Of a stretch of 64,000 nucleotides of DNA, positions 1 through 7,197 are shown in pieces; within the stretch, counting starts at the first letter, position 1, and each line of letters begins with the position of its first letter. Under the pieces are notes generated by a model. The model saw nothing but the letters and a program-made list of their open reading frames with translations. It was not told the origin of the DNA and did not search any database. The stretch is from Frigoribacterium sp. PhB24. Its GTDB lineage: Bacteria; Actinomycetota; Actinomycetes; Actinomycetales; Microbacteriaceae. The DNA is taken from NCBI RefSeq assembly GCF_003755185.1, contig NZ_RKIC01000014.1, positions 1 to 64,000 of the forward strand. The letters are read 5' to 3'. Both the position numbers and the translations under genes were made by a program.

Positions 1-132
1 CCCCCGCGGGGGCCCCCCGGGGGGCCCCCCCCCGCCCCCCCCCCCCCCCACCACCCCCCCCCCCCCCCCCCCGGCCCCCCCCCCCCCCCGGGGGCCCCCC
101 GGGGGGGGGGGGGGCGGGCCCCCCCCCCCCCC
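1..132. other. C/G homopolymer stretch, probable assembly artefact
   Basis: This stretch is almost entirely runs of C interrupted by runs of G, with only three non-C/G bases before about position 132. It has no codon structure, no promoter and no repeat unit. Such blocks are typical of low-quality read ends at a contig edge, so no biology is assigned. Confidence 0.7.
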
Positions 133-153
133 GCCTCCCCGTCGGTGGTCGCC

Positions 154-759
154 TCAGCGGACGAAGGCCAGCGAGGCGTCGACCATCTGGTCGGTGTCGA
201 GCCGTGTGGCGCTCCCGGCGGGAGCGGCCGCGAGGACGCCGACGGTGCCGTGGGGCGTGATGATGACCGCTCCGCCTCCGGACACCGGGGCGTCCGGCGT
301 GGCCGAGCCGACGTAGAGCCGACCCCCGAGGGAGTCGACGTCGTCGTTCTCGACGCGTTCGAGCGACAGACCGTCCGAGTCGGGCAGCGCTGCGTCCATC
401 TCGGCCTCGGTGTACTCGGCCACCTGGGCGTAGAAGCCGATGCGCGTCCGGTCCACCTCGCTCGTCCACGTGCAGGCCGCTTCACCGTCCTCGACGCGGG
501 AGGTCGTCGAGTCGAGCGTGAGGCCCTCGACGGCCCCGCCGAGCGCCGTCGCGACGGTGTCGCAGTCGGCGGGCAGGGCGACGTCGCCCCGACCGGTCTG
601 CTCGTCGGCGTCGGCCGTGGCCGTCGCCCGTCCCGCCGACGACGAGGGGCCCGCGTCGCCGGGGTCGTCGTCCCCGCCCGTGCAGCCGGCGAGCAGCAGC
701 ACGAGGGCGACGGCCCCGGTGATAGTGGTGAGTGCGGTCTTGTCGCTTCTCGAGCGCAT
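154..759 (-). CDS. putative secreted lipoprotein of unknown function
   Basis: The 201-residue product begins with a basic stretch and a hydrophobic segment ending in the lipobox LLAGC, with Cys26 as the predicted lipidation site, so it should be anchored on the outer face of the membrane. A Thr/Ala/Asp-rich linker (about residues 27-55) leads to a domain with two further cysteines (near residues 65 and 95, in ADCDT and EAACTW), which could form a disulfide. I do not recognise the domain family. It lies downstream of the Asp23 locus on the same strand with a gap of about 75 bases, so it may or may not share that transcript. Confidence 0.7.
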   Translation of the reverse strand: MRSRSDKTALTTITGAVALVLLLAGCTGGDDDPGDAGPSSSAGRATATADADEQTGRGDVALPADCDTVATALGGAVEGLTLDSTTSRVEDGEAACTWTSEVDRTRIGFYAQVAEYTEAEMDAALPDSDGLSLERVENDDVDSLGGRLYVGSATPDAPVSGGGAVIITPHGTVGVLAAAPAGSATRLDTDQMVDASLAFVR

Positions 760-836
760 GGTGGCCCCCCGGTCGCGCGCCGGGGCGCTCCCGGCGACGA
801 CGTCAGCCTAGACCGGTCGGTCCACCCGGGTCCGGG

Positions 837-1253
837 TCAGTTGCCGGGCCAGAAACGGGCGATGAGGTCCTGGATGAACGGGATCAGATCCCCCACCTGG
901 TCGACTCCGGAGAGGGCGACGGCCACGAGGGGCCAGAGCGACACGACGAGCGTCGAGATCACGGCGGCGACCCCGAGCACCCAGGCCAGGGCGCCGTTGC
1001 GCACCGTCACGATGAGCAGCAGCAACAGCAGCGCCAGGACGTAGCCGATGGCGATCGCCGCGGCGATCGAGCCGACGGGCACGTCGAGGGCACCGGCCGT
1101 GCCACCGTCCGCCGCACCGATCAGGGTGAGCACGGGCAACAGCACGCCGACCACGATCAGCAGGCAGAGCACGACCGAGGTCACCAGGGCGGCCCAGACG
1201 GCCCGCGACCGAGGGCGTCGGGTGCTCGTCGAGGCGCGACGGCCGAACATCAT
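837..1253 (-). CDS. small membrane protein of the Asp23 locus
   Basis: The product is 138 residues with three to four hydrophobic segments (about residues 18-48, 60-84, 88-112 and a weaker one near 115-130) and a basic N-terminus, so it is an integral membrane protein. I choose the ATG at 1253 because its ATGA overlaps the stop of the upstream Asp23 gene and GGAGAG lies just before it; the frame stays open far upstream only as an antisense shadow. It ends the minus-strand Asp23 operon. No family is recognised. Position suggests a role at the membrane alongside the Asp23 proteins, but that is inference. Confidence 0.75.
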   Translation of the reverse strand: MMFGRRASTSTRRPRSRAVWAALVTSVVLCLLIVVGVLLPVLTLIGAADGGTAGALDVPVGSIAAAIAIGYVLALLLLLLIVTVRNGALAWVLGVAAVISTLVVSLWPLVAVALSGVDQVGDLIPFIQDLIARFWPGN

Positions 1254-2317
1254 CTCTCCGTGGTCGCGACGTCGTCGCCGTCGACGACGACCTGGGCGTC
1301 GCTGTCGGAGTCGACCTCGACGGTGACGGTGCCGCCGTCGACCGTGACGGTCACATCGGCGCCGTCGGACGCGTCGGCCGCGCGGGCGTCGTCCGAGGAG
1401 GCGCGGGTGGCGTCGTCGTCGGAGGCGCGGTTCTCGTCCACCGCGTCGGCCACGCCGTCCACGGCGTCGGCGGCCTTCTCCCGAGCACCGTCGACGATCT
1501 CGGACGTCTTGTCGAGTGCGGCGTCGGTGGCGTCCGCGGTCTTCTCGCGGGCGTCGTCGCCACGGTCCGCCGCGGAGTCGCGTGCGTCGGCGGCGGCGTC
1601 CTTCGCCTGGTCGGCGACGTCGCGCGCCTTGTCGGCGACGTCGTCGGCCTTGTCGGCCGCCTTCTCGCCGACCTCGGCCGCGGTGGCCTTCGCCTGCTCG
1701 GCGAGCTCGCCGGCCTTGCCGCCCAACTCGCGGGCCTTGTCGGACAGGTCGGCCGCAGCGGACTTCGCGCGGTCGCCCGCCTCGGCGGCGGCCGCCTTCG
1801 TCCTCTCGCCGGCCTCCTTCGCGCGGTCGCCCGCCTCGGAGGCCGCGGCCCCGACCGTGTCGCGCGCGTCCGAGACGGCCTGCTTCGTCTTGTCGGCGGC
1901 CGCGTTCACCTTGTCGGCGGCGTCCTCGTCGGAGTCGAACGGGCCGTGCACGTCCGTGACGGTCACGTTGACCGTGACCTTCTCGCCGTCGAGCTGCCCG
2001 ACGGCGTGCTGGACCTGGGTGCGGACGGTGTCGGCGAGCGCGCTGACGTTCGTCGGGTACTCGGCGACGACGGCGATGTCGACCACGAGGCCCTCGTCGG
2101 TGGTGCCGGCCCGGACGCCCGGGACGGAACCCGTACCGATCGCCGTGCGCAGGGCACCGGCCAACCGCTGGGGTGCGCTGCCGAGCGCGTGGACGCCCGA
2201 GACGCCGAGGACGGTGACGCCGATGGTGTGCTCGAGGACCTCCTCGGGCGAGGTGGCCTGGGTGGACGCCGCGGCGTCGATGTCGATGGGGGTGACGTGG
2301 TGGGTGGACTCGCTCAT
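1250..2317 (-). CDS. Asp23/Gls24 family protein with long LEA-like C-terminal repeat region
   Basis: Residues about 25-128 form an Asp23/Gls24 domain (IGVTVLGVSGVHALG, then DIAVVAEYP and VTVNVTVTDVHGP, the usual family blocks). From about residue 130 to 300 the protein becomes a repetitive Ala/Lys/Asp/Glu segment with recurring units such as AGDRAKEAGERTK and ADKARDVADQAKD, resembling group 3 LEA or apolipoprotein-like amphipathic helices. The last 50 residues are Asp/Val-rich (VTVTVDGGTVTVEVD). Ordinary Asp23 proteins are 110-200 residues; this one has 355. Asp23 proteins are envelope-stress proteins held at the membrane by AmaP-type anchors. The extension could shield membranes or proteins under stress; this is inference. 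Confidence 0.85.
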   Translation of the reverse strand: MSESTHHVTPIDIDAAASTQATSPEEVLEHTIGVTVLGVSGVHALGSAPQRLAGALRTAIGTGSVPGVRAGTTDEGLVVDIAVVAEYPTNVSALADTVRTQVQHAVGQLDGEKVTVNVTVTDVHGPFDSDEDAADKVNAAADKTKQAVSDARDTVGAAASEAGDRAKEAGERTKAAAAEAGDRAKSAAADLSDKARELGGKAGELAEQAKATAAEVGEKAADKADDVADKARDVADQAKDAAADARDSAADRGDDAREKTADATDAALDKTSEIVDGAREKAADAVDGVADAVDENRASDDDATRASSDDARAADASDGADVTVTVDGGTVTVEVDSDSDAQVVVDGDDVATTER

Positions 2318-2353
2318 GAGACCGGCCTTTCATCGTGGAACGTGGGTGGAGCG

Positions 2354-2395
2354 GCGGACGGCCCCCGTCCTCGGTCGAGGGCGAGGGCCGTCCGC
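2354..2395 (-). terminator. intercistronic hairpin inside the Asp23 operon
   Basis: GCGGACGGCCC at 2354-2364 pairs perfectly with GGGCCGTCCGC at 2385-2395 around a 20-base loop. It lies between the stop of the AmaP-like gene (2414) and the start of the Asp23-LEA gene (2317). No U-tract follows, so it may be a partial terminator, an attenuator or an mRNA-stabilising hairpin. Confidence 0.5.
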
Positions 2396-2413
2396 GCGGT
2401 GGGTCGACGGTCG

Positions 2414-3016
2414 TCAGTCGAGGCGGGTGGCCGACGACATCTGGCTGCGGAGGCCGCCGTTGATCTGGATCACGACGGGGGTCTCGGTGCCGAGGACGCC
2501 GTCCCAGTGGGCGACGGCCTGGTCGATGCTCCGACGGATCTCGGTCGGCGAGACGCCGCGACGGGCGTTCGCCGTGACCCGCAGGACCGATTCGCGCTTG
2601 ACGCGGAAGGCGGTGACGTCCACCGAGACGATGCCCGGGGTGTCGGCCAGCGCCTCCTCGAGGACCTGTTCGGCGACCTTCGCGTCGATCACGAGGCGAC
2701 CGCCGGTGGTCTGGTCGTTCCGCGAGCCCTCGTCGACGGTGAGCAGCGTGCCGGTCTGGCCGTGCCCCTGTCGCAGGGCGAACCAGGCGAGCAGGACGAT
2801 CAGCACGAGGCTGGCCGCCGCGACGACCCAGAGGATCCACGGCTGATCGGTGAGGGCGTCCGTGGTCGGGCCCTTCACGTCGGAGGCGCCCTGCGAGACG
2901 GTCTGCTGGACGTCGGGCCAGAGGGCACCGACGGCGACCGCTCCACCGGCGAGCAACAGCACGAGACCGATGACGAAGACGACGATGCGGTTCAGGGCGC
3001 GATTGGTGCTGTTCAT
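2414..3016 (-). CDS. AmaP-like membrane anchor protein of the Asp23 locus
   Basis: The 200-residue product has two hydrophobic helices (about residues 11-33 and 59-81) separated by a short extracytoplasmic loop, followed by a soluble domain of about 115 residues. This is the architecture of AmaP, the alkaline shock response membrane anchor that tethers Asp23 in staphylococci. The soluble part alternates hydrophobic strands (GIVSVDVTAFRVKRES) in an Asp23-like way. The start overlaps the DUF6286-like gene stop by four bases, so the two are translationally coupled. Anchoring the Asp23 proteins encoded nearby is the likely job; the assignment rests on topology and context. Confidence 0.75.
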   Translation of the reverse strand: MNSTNRALNRIVVFVIGLVLLLAGGAVAVGALWPDVQQTVSQGASDVKGPTTDALTDQPWILWVVAAASLVLIVLLAWFALRQGHGQTGTLLTVDEGSRNDQTTGGRLVIDAKVAEQVLEEALADTPGIVSVDVTAFRVKRESVLRVTANARRGVSPTEIRRSIDQAVAHWDGVLGTETPVVIQINGGLRSQMSSATRLD

Positions 3017-3591
3017 GCTCCGACCGTTCCTTTCTCGGACAGCTTGACCTTGTGACGCAGGGCCGGGCTGAAGTCGTAACCGGCGAGTTCGTCGCGGACG
3101 GCCTCGTCGATGCTGCGGACGTCGGTCTGACGACCGGAGGTGCGGGTCACCTCGACGAGGGCGCTGCGCTTGCCGACGCTGACGCTGACCTGCGAGGGGT
3201 CGACGTCACCGGCGTAGCTCGCGGTGCGGGCCAGCGAGCGGGCGATGACCCGGTCGTCGACCACGGCCACGGTGCGCTCGGCCTTCGCCCCGCGACGACC
3301 CCGGCGGCCGGGGGCGAGCGACACGATGATCAGGACGAGCCCGATCAGCGCGACGACGACCGCGACGGCCGTGAGCACGCCCACGGGGGCACTCGCGGCG
3401 TCCAGGGTCGACCCGACGAGGTCGGTGGGCGCGAGGAGGAGCGGGGCCGTCCCGACGGCGGCCAGGACCGCCTCGGTGCCGATCCACGCCAGAGCGACGA
3501 TCAACAGGACGGCCAGGGTGATGGCGATGCCGGCCCGGGACGAGTGCGTCTCACGGCGCACGATGCGCTTGTAGAGCGATGCGGTGCTCAT
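3013..3591 (-). CDS. DUF6286-like membrane protein of the Asp23 locus
   Basis: The product is 192 residues. A basic N-terminus is followed by membrane helices at about residues 21-45 and 70-92, a basic patch (PGRRGRRG), and a C-terminal cytoplasmic domain (DRVIARSLARTASYAGDVDPSQVSVSVGKRSALVEVTRT) of the type found beside actinobacterial asp23 genes and catalogued, as far as I recall, as DUF6286. It overlaps both neighbours by four bases (3013-3016 and 3588-3591), so it is part of a tightly coupled operon. The molecular function is unknown; a second membrane anchor or scaffold for Asp23 proteins is plausible. Confidence 0.75.
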   Translation of the reverse strand: MSTASLYKRIVRRETHSSRAGIAITLAVLLIVALAWIGTEAVLAAVGTAPLLLAPTDLVGSTLDAASAPVGVLTAVAVVVALIGLVLIIVSLAPGRRGRRGAKAERTVAVVDDRVIARSLARTASYAGDVDPSQVSVSVGKRSALVEVTRTSGRQTDVRSIDEAVRDELAGYDFSPALRHKVKLSEKGTVGA

Positions 3592-3941
3592 GCGACGCGC
3601 TTCCTCTCTCGGATGTCGGCGCCCGTGATCTGCAGGTCGACCGTGTCGATGCTCGACCCGGTGAGCTGCAACACGCGGTCACGGATGGTGGACTGTGCCG
3701 TCGTGAGACGGTCCAGCAGAGTGCCCGAACGGCGTTCGGAGACACCCAGGGGTGAGACGCGGATGGGCGTCTTGGCGATCACGCTGAGGGCGCCGTCGTG
3801 GTCGGCCAGCTCGACCGACACCTTCGACGCGGAGACCTCGAGGGCCTCCGCGGTGACGGCCGAGACGACCCGACGCACGGCACGTGACGTGATCTTGTTC
3901 CGGCCGTGGAGGGCCTGGTCGGCCGTCACCGCCGCGGTCAC
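3588..3941 (-). CDS. short Asp23-like protein
   Basis: The 117-residue soluble product begins with KITSRAVRRVVSAVTAEAL and continues with strands (VSVELADHDGALSVIAKTPIRV) that resemble a minimal Asp23/Gls24 fold, with no signal peptide or membrane helix. It has a Ser/Thr-rich middle (SERRSGTLLDRLTTAQST). Four-base overlaps on both sides place it between the small membrane protein gene and the DUF6286-like gene. Family assignment is moderate because the usual EYP motif is absent. Confidence 0.7.
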   Translation of the reverse strand: MTAAVTADQALHGRNKITSRAVRRVVSAVTAEALEVSASKVSVELADHDGALSVIAKTPIRVSPLGVSERRSGTLLDRLTTAQSTIRDRVLQLTGSSIDTVDLQITGADIRERKRVA

Positions 3942-4126
3942 GACGACCGCCGCCCGCGGAGTGCGTCGGCGAGGCCTCGGACGTCGAGCTTGCCCTCGAC
4001 GACACGGCCGACGCCGAACCCGATCGCCATGGCGATCGCGACGAACACGAAGGCCCAGAAGCCGAAGGCCAGGGCGGTCAGCGCCAGGACGGCGCCGACC
4101 AGCATGCCGGTGGTCGTGGCGGTCAC
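3938..4126 (-). CDS. small membrane protein of the Asp23 locus (DUF2273-like)
   Basis: The 62-residue product has a continuous hydrophobic stretch from residue 6 to about 42, enough for one long or two short helices, and a basic tail (ADALRGRRSS). Small membrane proteins of this kind (DUF2273-type) accompany asp23/amaP genes in Gram-positive bacteria. Its ATG overlaps the stop of the upstream Asp23 gene (ATGA at 4123-4126) and its own stop overlaps the next start, showing translational coupling. Function is unknown. Confidence 0.75.
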   Translation of the reverse strand: MTATTTGMLVGAVLALTALAFGFWAFVFVAIAMAIGFGVGRVVEGKLDVRGLADALRGRRSS

Positions 4127-4569
4127 TTGACGCGGCTGTCGTCGGTGTCGTCCTTGTTGTCGTCCTCGGAGGGGATGTACACGTCGGAGACGGTGACGTT
4201 GACCTCGGTGACCTCCATGCCGACGACCTGCGAGATGGCGTCGGTGACGGACTTGCGGACGTCGTCGGCGACCTTCTGGAGCTCGACGGGGTACTCGGCG
4301 ACGATGACGATGTCGGCGGCGACCTGCTTCTCGCCGACCTCCACCGAGACGCCCTGGCCGCGGTCCTGCTGGTTGATCACGTTGCGGATCGCGCCGATGG
4401 CACGAGCGGCGCCGTTGCCCAGGTCGTGGACGCCACGGACCTCGCGGGCGGCGATGCCGGCGACCTTCGAGACGACGCCCTCGGCGATGGTGTTCTTGCC
4501 GGCGGCGTTCGCCGAGGTGGTCTTCGCGGCAGCGGTGCTGGTGCTGGTGGCCGGGGTCACGTTGCTCAT
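4123..4569 (-). CDS. Asp23/Gls24 family envelope stress response protein
   Basis: This 148-residue protein is a canonical Asp23/Gls24 member. A low-complexity Thr/Ala/Ser N-terminus (residues 1-25) leads to TIAEGVVSKVAGIAAREVRGVHDLG, then VEVGEKQVAADIVIVAEYPVEL and VTEVNVTVSDVYIP, the three diagnostic blocks, and an Asp-rich tail. I choose the ATG at 4569 because AAGGAG stands six bases ahead; the frame is open further upstream but there is no ribosome site there. It is the first gene of the seven-gene minus-strand operon and would be the most abundant product. In firmicutes Asp23 coats the membrane and counters cell-wall stress. Confidence 0.9.
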   Translation of the reverse strand: MSNVTPATSTSTAAAKTTSANAAGKNTIAEGVVSKVAGIAAREVRGVHDLGNGAARAIGAIRNVINQQDRGQGVSVEVGEKQVAADIVIVAEYPVELQKVADDVRKSVTDAISQVVGMEVTEVNVTVSDVYIPSEDDNKDDTDDSRVK

Positions 4570-4851
4570 GGTTTCTCCTTGCGCTGGGGCCGGGTGTCTT
4601 CCGGCCGGTGTCTGGGTGCCCGTGAAGCGGGTCACATCATTCAGACGCATCGGTCACGCCGCATGTCATGGTGGGTCAGCCAGCTCTCAGCGAACGATCC
4701 GTGACCACTCACTTTTCGGCCACGACGTCCCCCGATCCTCGCGCAGGGTGGTACTCACGTAGTCAGGGCACGTGCCCGTCCCATCGTCGATCACAGGCAG
4801 GAGGTCGTCATCACCACCGACGACCCGCTCCTCGAGGCGGCCGACGCGACG

Positions 4852-5367
4852 TTGGCCGTCCGGGCCCGCGACGGCGACGTCCACGCCTACGAGGTGATCG
4901 CCCGACGACACGGCCCGCTCATGCGCGTCTACGCCGCGCGCCTCCTCGGCTCCGAGCTCGAGTCCGACGACGTCGTGCAGGACGCGTTCCTCACCGCGTG
5001 GCGGCGCCTGCCCGACCTCGACGACCCGTCGCGGGTGCGCAACTGGCTGATGCGCATCGTCAGCAACAAGGCCGTCGACCGGCTCCGCGTCCGACGCGAC
5101 CACGACGACGTCGACCGGCTCGAGGTCGCGGCACCCCGGCACGAGACGCCCGAACGCGTGGTCGAGGCGCGACTCCAGCTCGACGCGATGTGGTCGGCGC
5201 TCGACAAGCTCCCCCTCGACCAGCGACGGTGTTGGCTGTTGCGAGAGACGGCCGACTACTCGTACGCGGACATCGCCGAGGCCCTCGATCTGCCCGTCTC
5301 GACGGTCCGGGGCAAGATCGCGCGGGCCCGGACGTTCCTGATCACCGAGATGGAGGCGTGGCGATGA
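4852..5367 (+). CDS. ECF-type RNA polymerase sigma factor
   Basis: Region 2 (YAARLLGSELESDDVVQDAFLTAWRRL, with the DDVVQDAF core) and region 4 (LDQRRCWLLRETADYSYADIAEALDLPVSTVRGKIARAR, an HTH) are both clear, so this is a sigma-70 ECF family factor. The first standard start in frame is TTG 4852, which has no ribosome site. Coding-like sequence (TTDDPLLEAADAT) extends further upstream, and AGGAGG at 4799-4804 is spaced for an ATC codon at 4810, so the true start may be there. It overlaps the next gene by ATGA and is divergent from the Asp23 operon, which it probably controls. Confidence 0.85.
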   Translation: MAVRARDGDVHAYEVIARRHGPLMRVYAARLLGSELESDDVVQDAFLTAWRRLPDLDDPSRVRNWLMRIVSNKAVDRLRVRRDHDDVDRLEVAAPRHETPERVVEARLQLDAMWSALDKLPLDQRRCWLLRETADYSYADIAEALDLPVSTVRGKIARARTFLITEMEAWR

Positions 5368-5972
5368 GCACCGACGACCGCTCCCCCCTCGACGCCCCCG
5401 AGCCCGACGACACCGTCGACGGCATCCCGGTGGACCGGCTGAGCGACTACCTCGACGCCGGCCGCGAGCCGCGCGACCCGGACATCGAGGGGTCGGCGGC
5501 CTGCCGCCTGTACCTGCAGTCGCTGGCCCGGGTGCACGACCTGTCCCGCGCCTCCCTCGAGCACGAGGCCGCCCGTGAGCCCGACCGTGACGGCGCCTGG
5601 ATCGACGGCCTGCTGGACTCGATCAAGCGCGAGGTCGTGGGCGGCCGCGAGATCCCGGTGAGCCATCCCGACCCCGCCGTGCGACTGAGCGTCACCGAGG
5701 CCGCGGCGCGCGGGCTGGTGCGACGGGCGGGCGACGGGCAGTCCGGCGTCGTGCTGGGCTCGACGACCTTCGAGGGCGACCTGTCGACCGCCGGCGCCAC
5801 CGTGAGCGTCCGCGTGACGGCCGCCGCACGCTACGGCCTCGACCTCGGTGTCGTGTCGGACGAACTGCGCGGACGCATCGCCGAGACCCTGACCAGACAC
5901 ACCGGGTTGGACGTCACCCGGGTCGACGTGCACATCGACGACGTGTTCCTGCCCCTGGAGGACGACCGATGA
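5364..5972 (+). CDS. Asp23/Gls24-like protein, possible partner of the ECF sigma factor
   Basis: The 202-residue product starts with an acidic region, then DRLSDYLDAGREPRDPDIEGSAACRLYLQSL, a block seen at the N-terminus of larger actinobacterial Asp23-family proteins. Its C-terminal half (VRVTAAARYGLDLG and VTRVDVHIDDVFLP) matches the last two Asp23 blocks, with AARYG in place of AEYP. No membrane helix is visible. Its ATG overlaps the stop of the sigma gene, which is the classic arrangement of an anti-sigma factor. It may therefore sense or sequester the sigma factor; this is inference from position. Confidence 0.75.
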   Translation: MSTDDRSPLDAPEPDDTVDGIPVDRLSDYLDAGREPRDPDIEGSAACRLYLQSLARVHDLSRASLEHEAAREPDRDGAWIDGLLDSIKREVVGGREIPVSHPDPAVRLSVTEAAARGLVRRAGDGQSGVVLGSTTFEGDLSTAGATVSVRVTAAARYGLDLGVVSDELRGRIAETLTRHTGLDVTRVDVHIDDVFLPLEDDR

Positions 5973-6304
5973 GCGACGACACGCTCTCGCGAGAGCTGAC
6001 CGACCTGCTGCGGGGAGTAGCGGGCGTCGTGGACGTGTTCGACGCGCACCCCGTCGTCGAGGGCGCGGTCCGGGTCGTCGCCGCCGGGCTCGACCTCGCG
6101 GCCTCGACGGGGCTCGTCGAGATCTCACGGGGGCCCGGCTCGGTGTCGGTCACCGCCCACGTGGCCACCGCCCTGGACGCCCCGACGCCCGAGACGCTCG
6201 CCCGGGCCGCCGACGCGCTGCGCCGACGGCTGGTCGAGGCCGGCCTGGCGGGTGACGACGTCGTGGTGTCGGTCTCGTCCCGCCTGGTCGACGCGCCCCG
6301 CTGA
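5969..6304 (+). CDS. hypothetical protein of the Asp23 locus
   Basis: The product is 111 residues, soluble, with no signal peptide. A helix near the N-terminus (LSRELTDLLRGVAGVVDVFDAHP) is followed by alternating strands (LVEISRGPGSVSVTAHVAT) and a helix rich in Ala/Arg, a layout compatible with a reduced Asp23-like fold. It overlaps the upstream gene by ATGA, so it belongs to the sigma operon, and it ends just before a strong bidirectional terminator. I do not recognise a named family. Confidence 0.65.
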   Translation: MSDDTLSRELTDLLRGVAGVVDVFDAHPVVEGAVRVVAAGLDLAASTGLVEISRGPGSVSVTAHVATALDAPTPETLARAADALRRRLVEAGLAGDDVVVSVSSRLVDAPR

Positions 6305-6310
6305 CGGACG

Positions 6311-6349
6311 AGGAGGCGCGGTGCCGGTCCGACCGACACCGCGCCTCCT
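6311..6349. terminator. bidirectional hairpin terminator
   Basis: AGGAGGCGCGGTG at 6311-6323 is perfectly complementary to CACCGCGCCTCCT at 6337-6349 with a 13-base loop. It sits between convergent genes, 7 bases past the stop of the sigma operon and 48 bases past the stop of the hexulose phosphate synthase gene, so it can serve both strands. There is no U-tract. Confidence 0.7.
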
Positions 6350-6396
6350 GAGCGTCACCGCTCTCTCGTGAGCTGCGACGCGTGTTGCCGGTACTG

Positions 6397-7020
6397 CTAC
6401 TTGATGGCGGCGCGGATCTCGGCGGCGGCACCGGCGACGTCGTCGGCCGAGTAGATCGCGGCACCGGCGACGGCGACGTCGGCCCCGGCGTCCTGGACCG
6501 ATCCGACGGTGGCGGCCTTGACGCCACCGGCGACCGAGAACGGCACGCCCGAGGCCTTGCCGGCCTCGAGCAGCTTCTCGAACGTGAAGCCCTCTTCGGC
6601 CTGCTCGTCGAGCCCGGCGTGCATCTCGACGAACTCGGCGCCGAGCGCGACGACCTCCTTGGCGCGGGCGGCCTTGTCGCCGACGCCGATCAGGTCGACG
6701 ACGATGCCCTTGCCGTGCGCCTTGGCGGCCTTGACCGCACCGGCGATCGTGCTGTCGCCGGCGACGCCGAGCACGGTCACCAGGTCGGCACCGGCTTTGA
6801 ACGCCTCGCCCGCCTCGAGCTCACCGGCGTCCATCGTCTTGAGGTCGGCGAAGACGATCTTGTCGGGGTGGGCCTCTTTGATCGCGGTGATGGCGCGGAA
6901 GCCCTCTGCCTTGATCAGCGGCGTGCCGAGCTCGATGATGTCGACGCTCGGCGCGGCGGCGGCGGCCAGCTCGAGGGCGGCGTCGGTGGTCAGGGTGTCC
7001 ATGGCGAACTGCAGCTTCAT
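6397..7020 (-). CDS. hxlA: 3-hexulose-6-phosphate synthase
   Basis: The 207-residue product is full length for this family and carries its signatures: QFAMDTL at the start, DIIELGTPLI, VFADLKTMDAGELEAGEAFKAGADLVTVLG, and VDLIGVGD. The enzyme is a cytoplasmic (beta/alpha)8 barrel of the OMP decarboxylase suprafamily; it joins formaldehyde and ribulose 5-phosphate to give hexulose 6-phosphate in formaldehyde detoxification, and the reverse reaction can supply ribulose 5-phosphate. GAGGAG lies just ahead of the ATG at 7020. The partner isomerase gene (hxlB) is not in this window, which is unusual. The related keto-gulonate 6-phosphate decarboxylase is the main alternative. Confidence 0.85.
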   Translation of the reverse strand: MKLQFAMDTLTTDAALELAAAAAPSVDIIELGTPLIKAEGFRAITAIKEAHPDKIVFADLKTMDAGELEAGEAFKAGADLVTVLGVAGDSTIAGAVKAAKAHGKGIVVDLIGVGDKAARAKEVVALGAEFVEMHAGLDEQAEEGFTFEKLLEAGKASGVPFSVAGGVKAATVGSVQDAGADVAVAGAAIYSADDVAGAAAEIRAAIK

Positions 7021-7185
7021 GTGGTGCTCCTCGTGGGGGCGACGGGGCCCGATCGGGCCTCTGGGTACGTCGTCGATCCCGTTGTCCTCGATCCTGGTCC
7101 GACCATGCTGTGAGGGCAGCCCCTCGACGGGGGCGTCCCACCCACCCGTTCGGGTAGGGACGGTGGCGGCGGGTAGGCGGACGCC

Positions 7186-7191
7186 TAGGGT
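7186..7191 (+). promoter_or_regulatory. -10 box of a probably leaderless promoter
   Basis: TAGGGT fits the actinobacterial TANNNT -10 consensus and stands six bases before the ATG at 7198. No ribosome-binding site lies between them, so transcription probably begins at or next to the start codon. Confidence 0.5.
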
Positions 7192-7197
7192 GGGCCC

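Noticed and set aside
5364-5972. Calling this protein a classical membrane-spanning or zinc-finger anti-sigma factor
   Set aside because: It has no transmembrane helix and no HxxxCxxC motif; only its position suggests an anti-sigma role, so it is annotated as Asp23-like.
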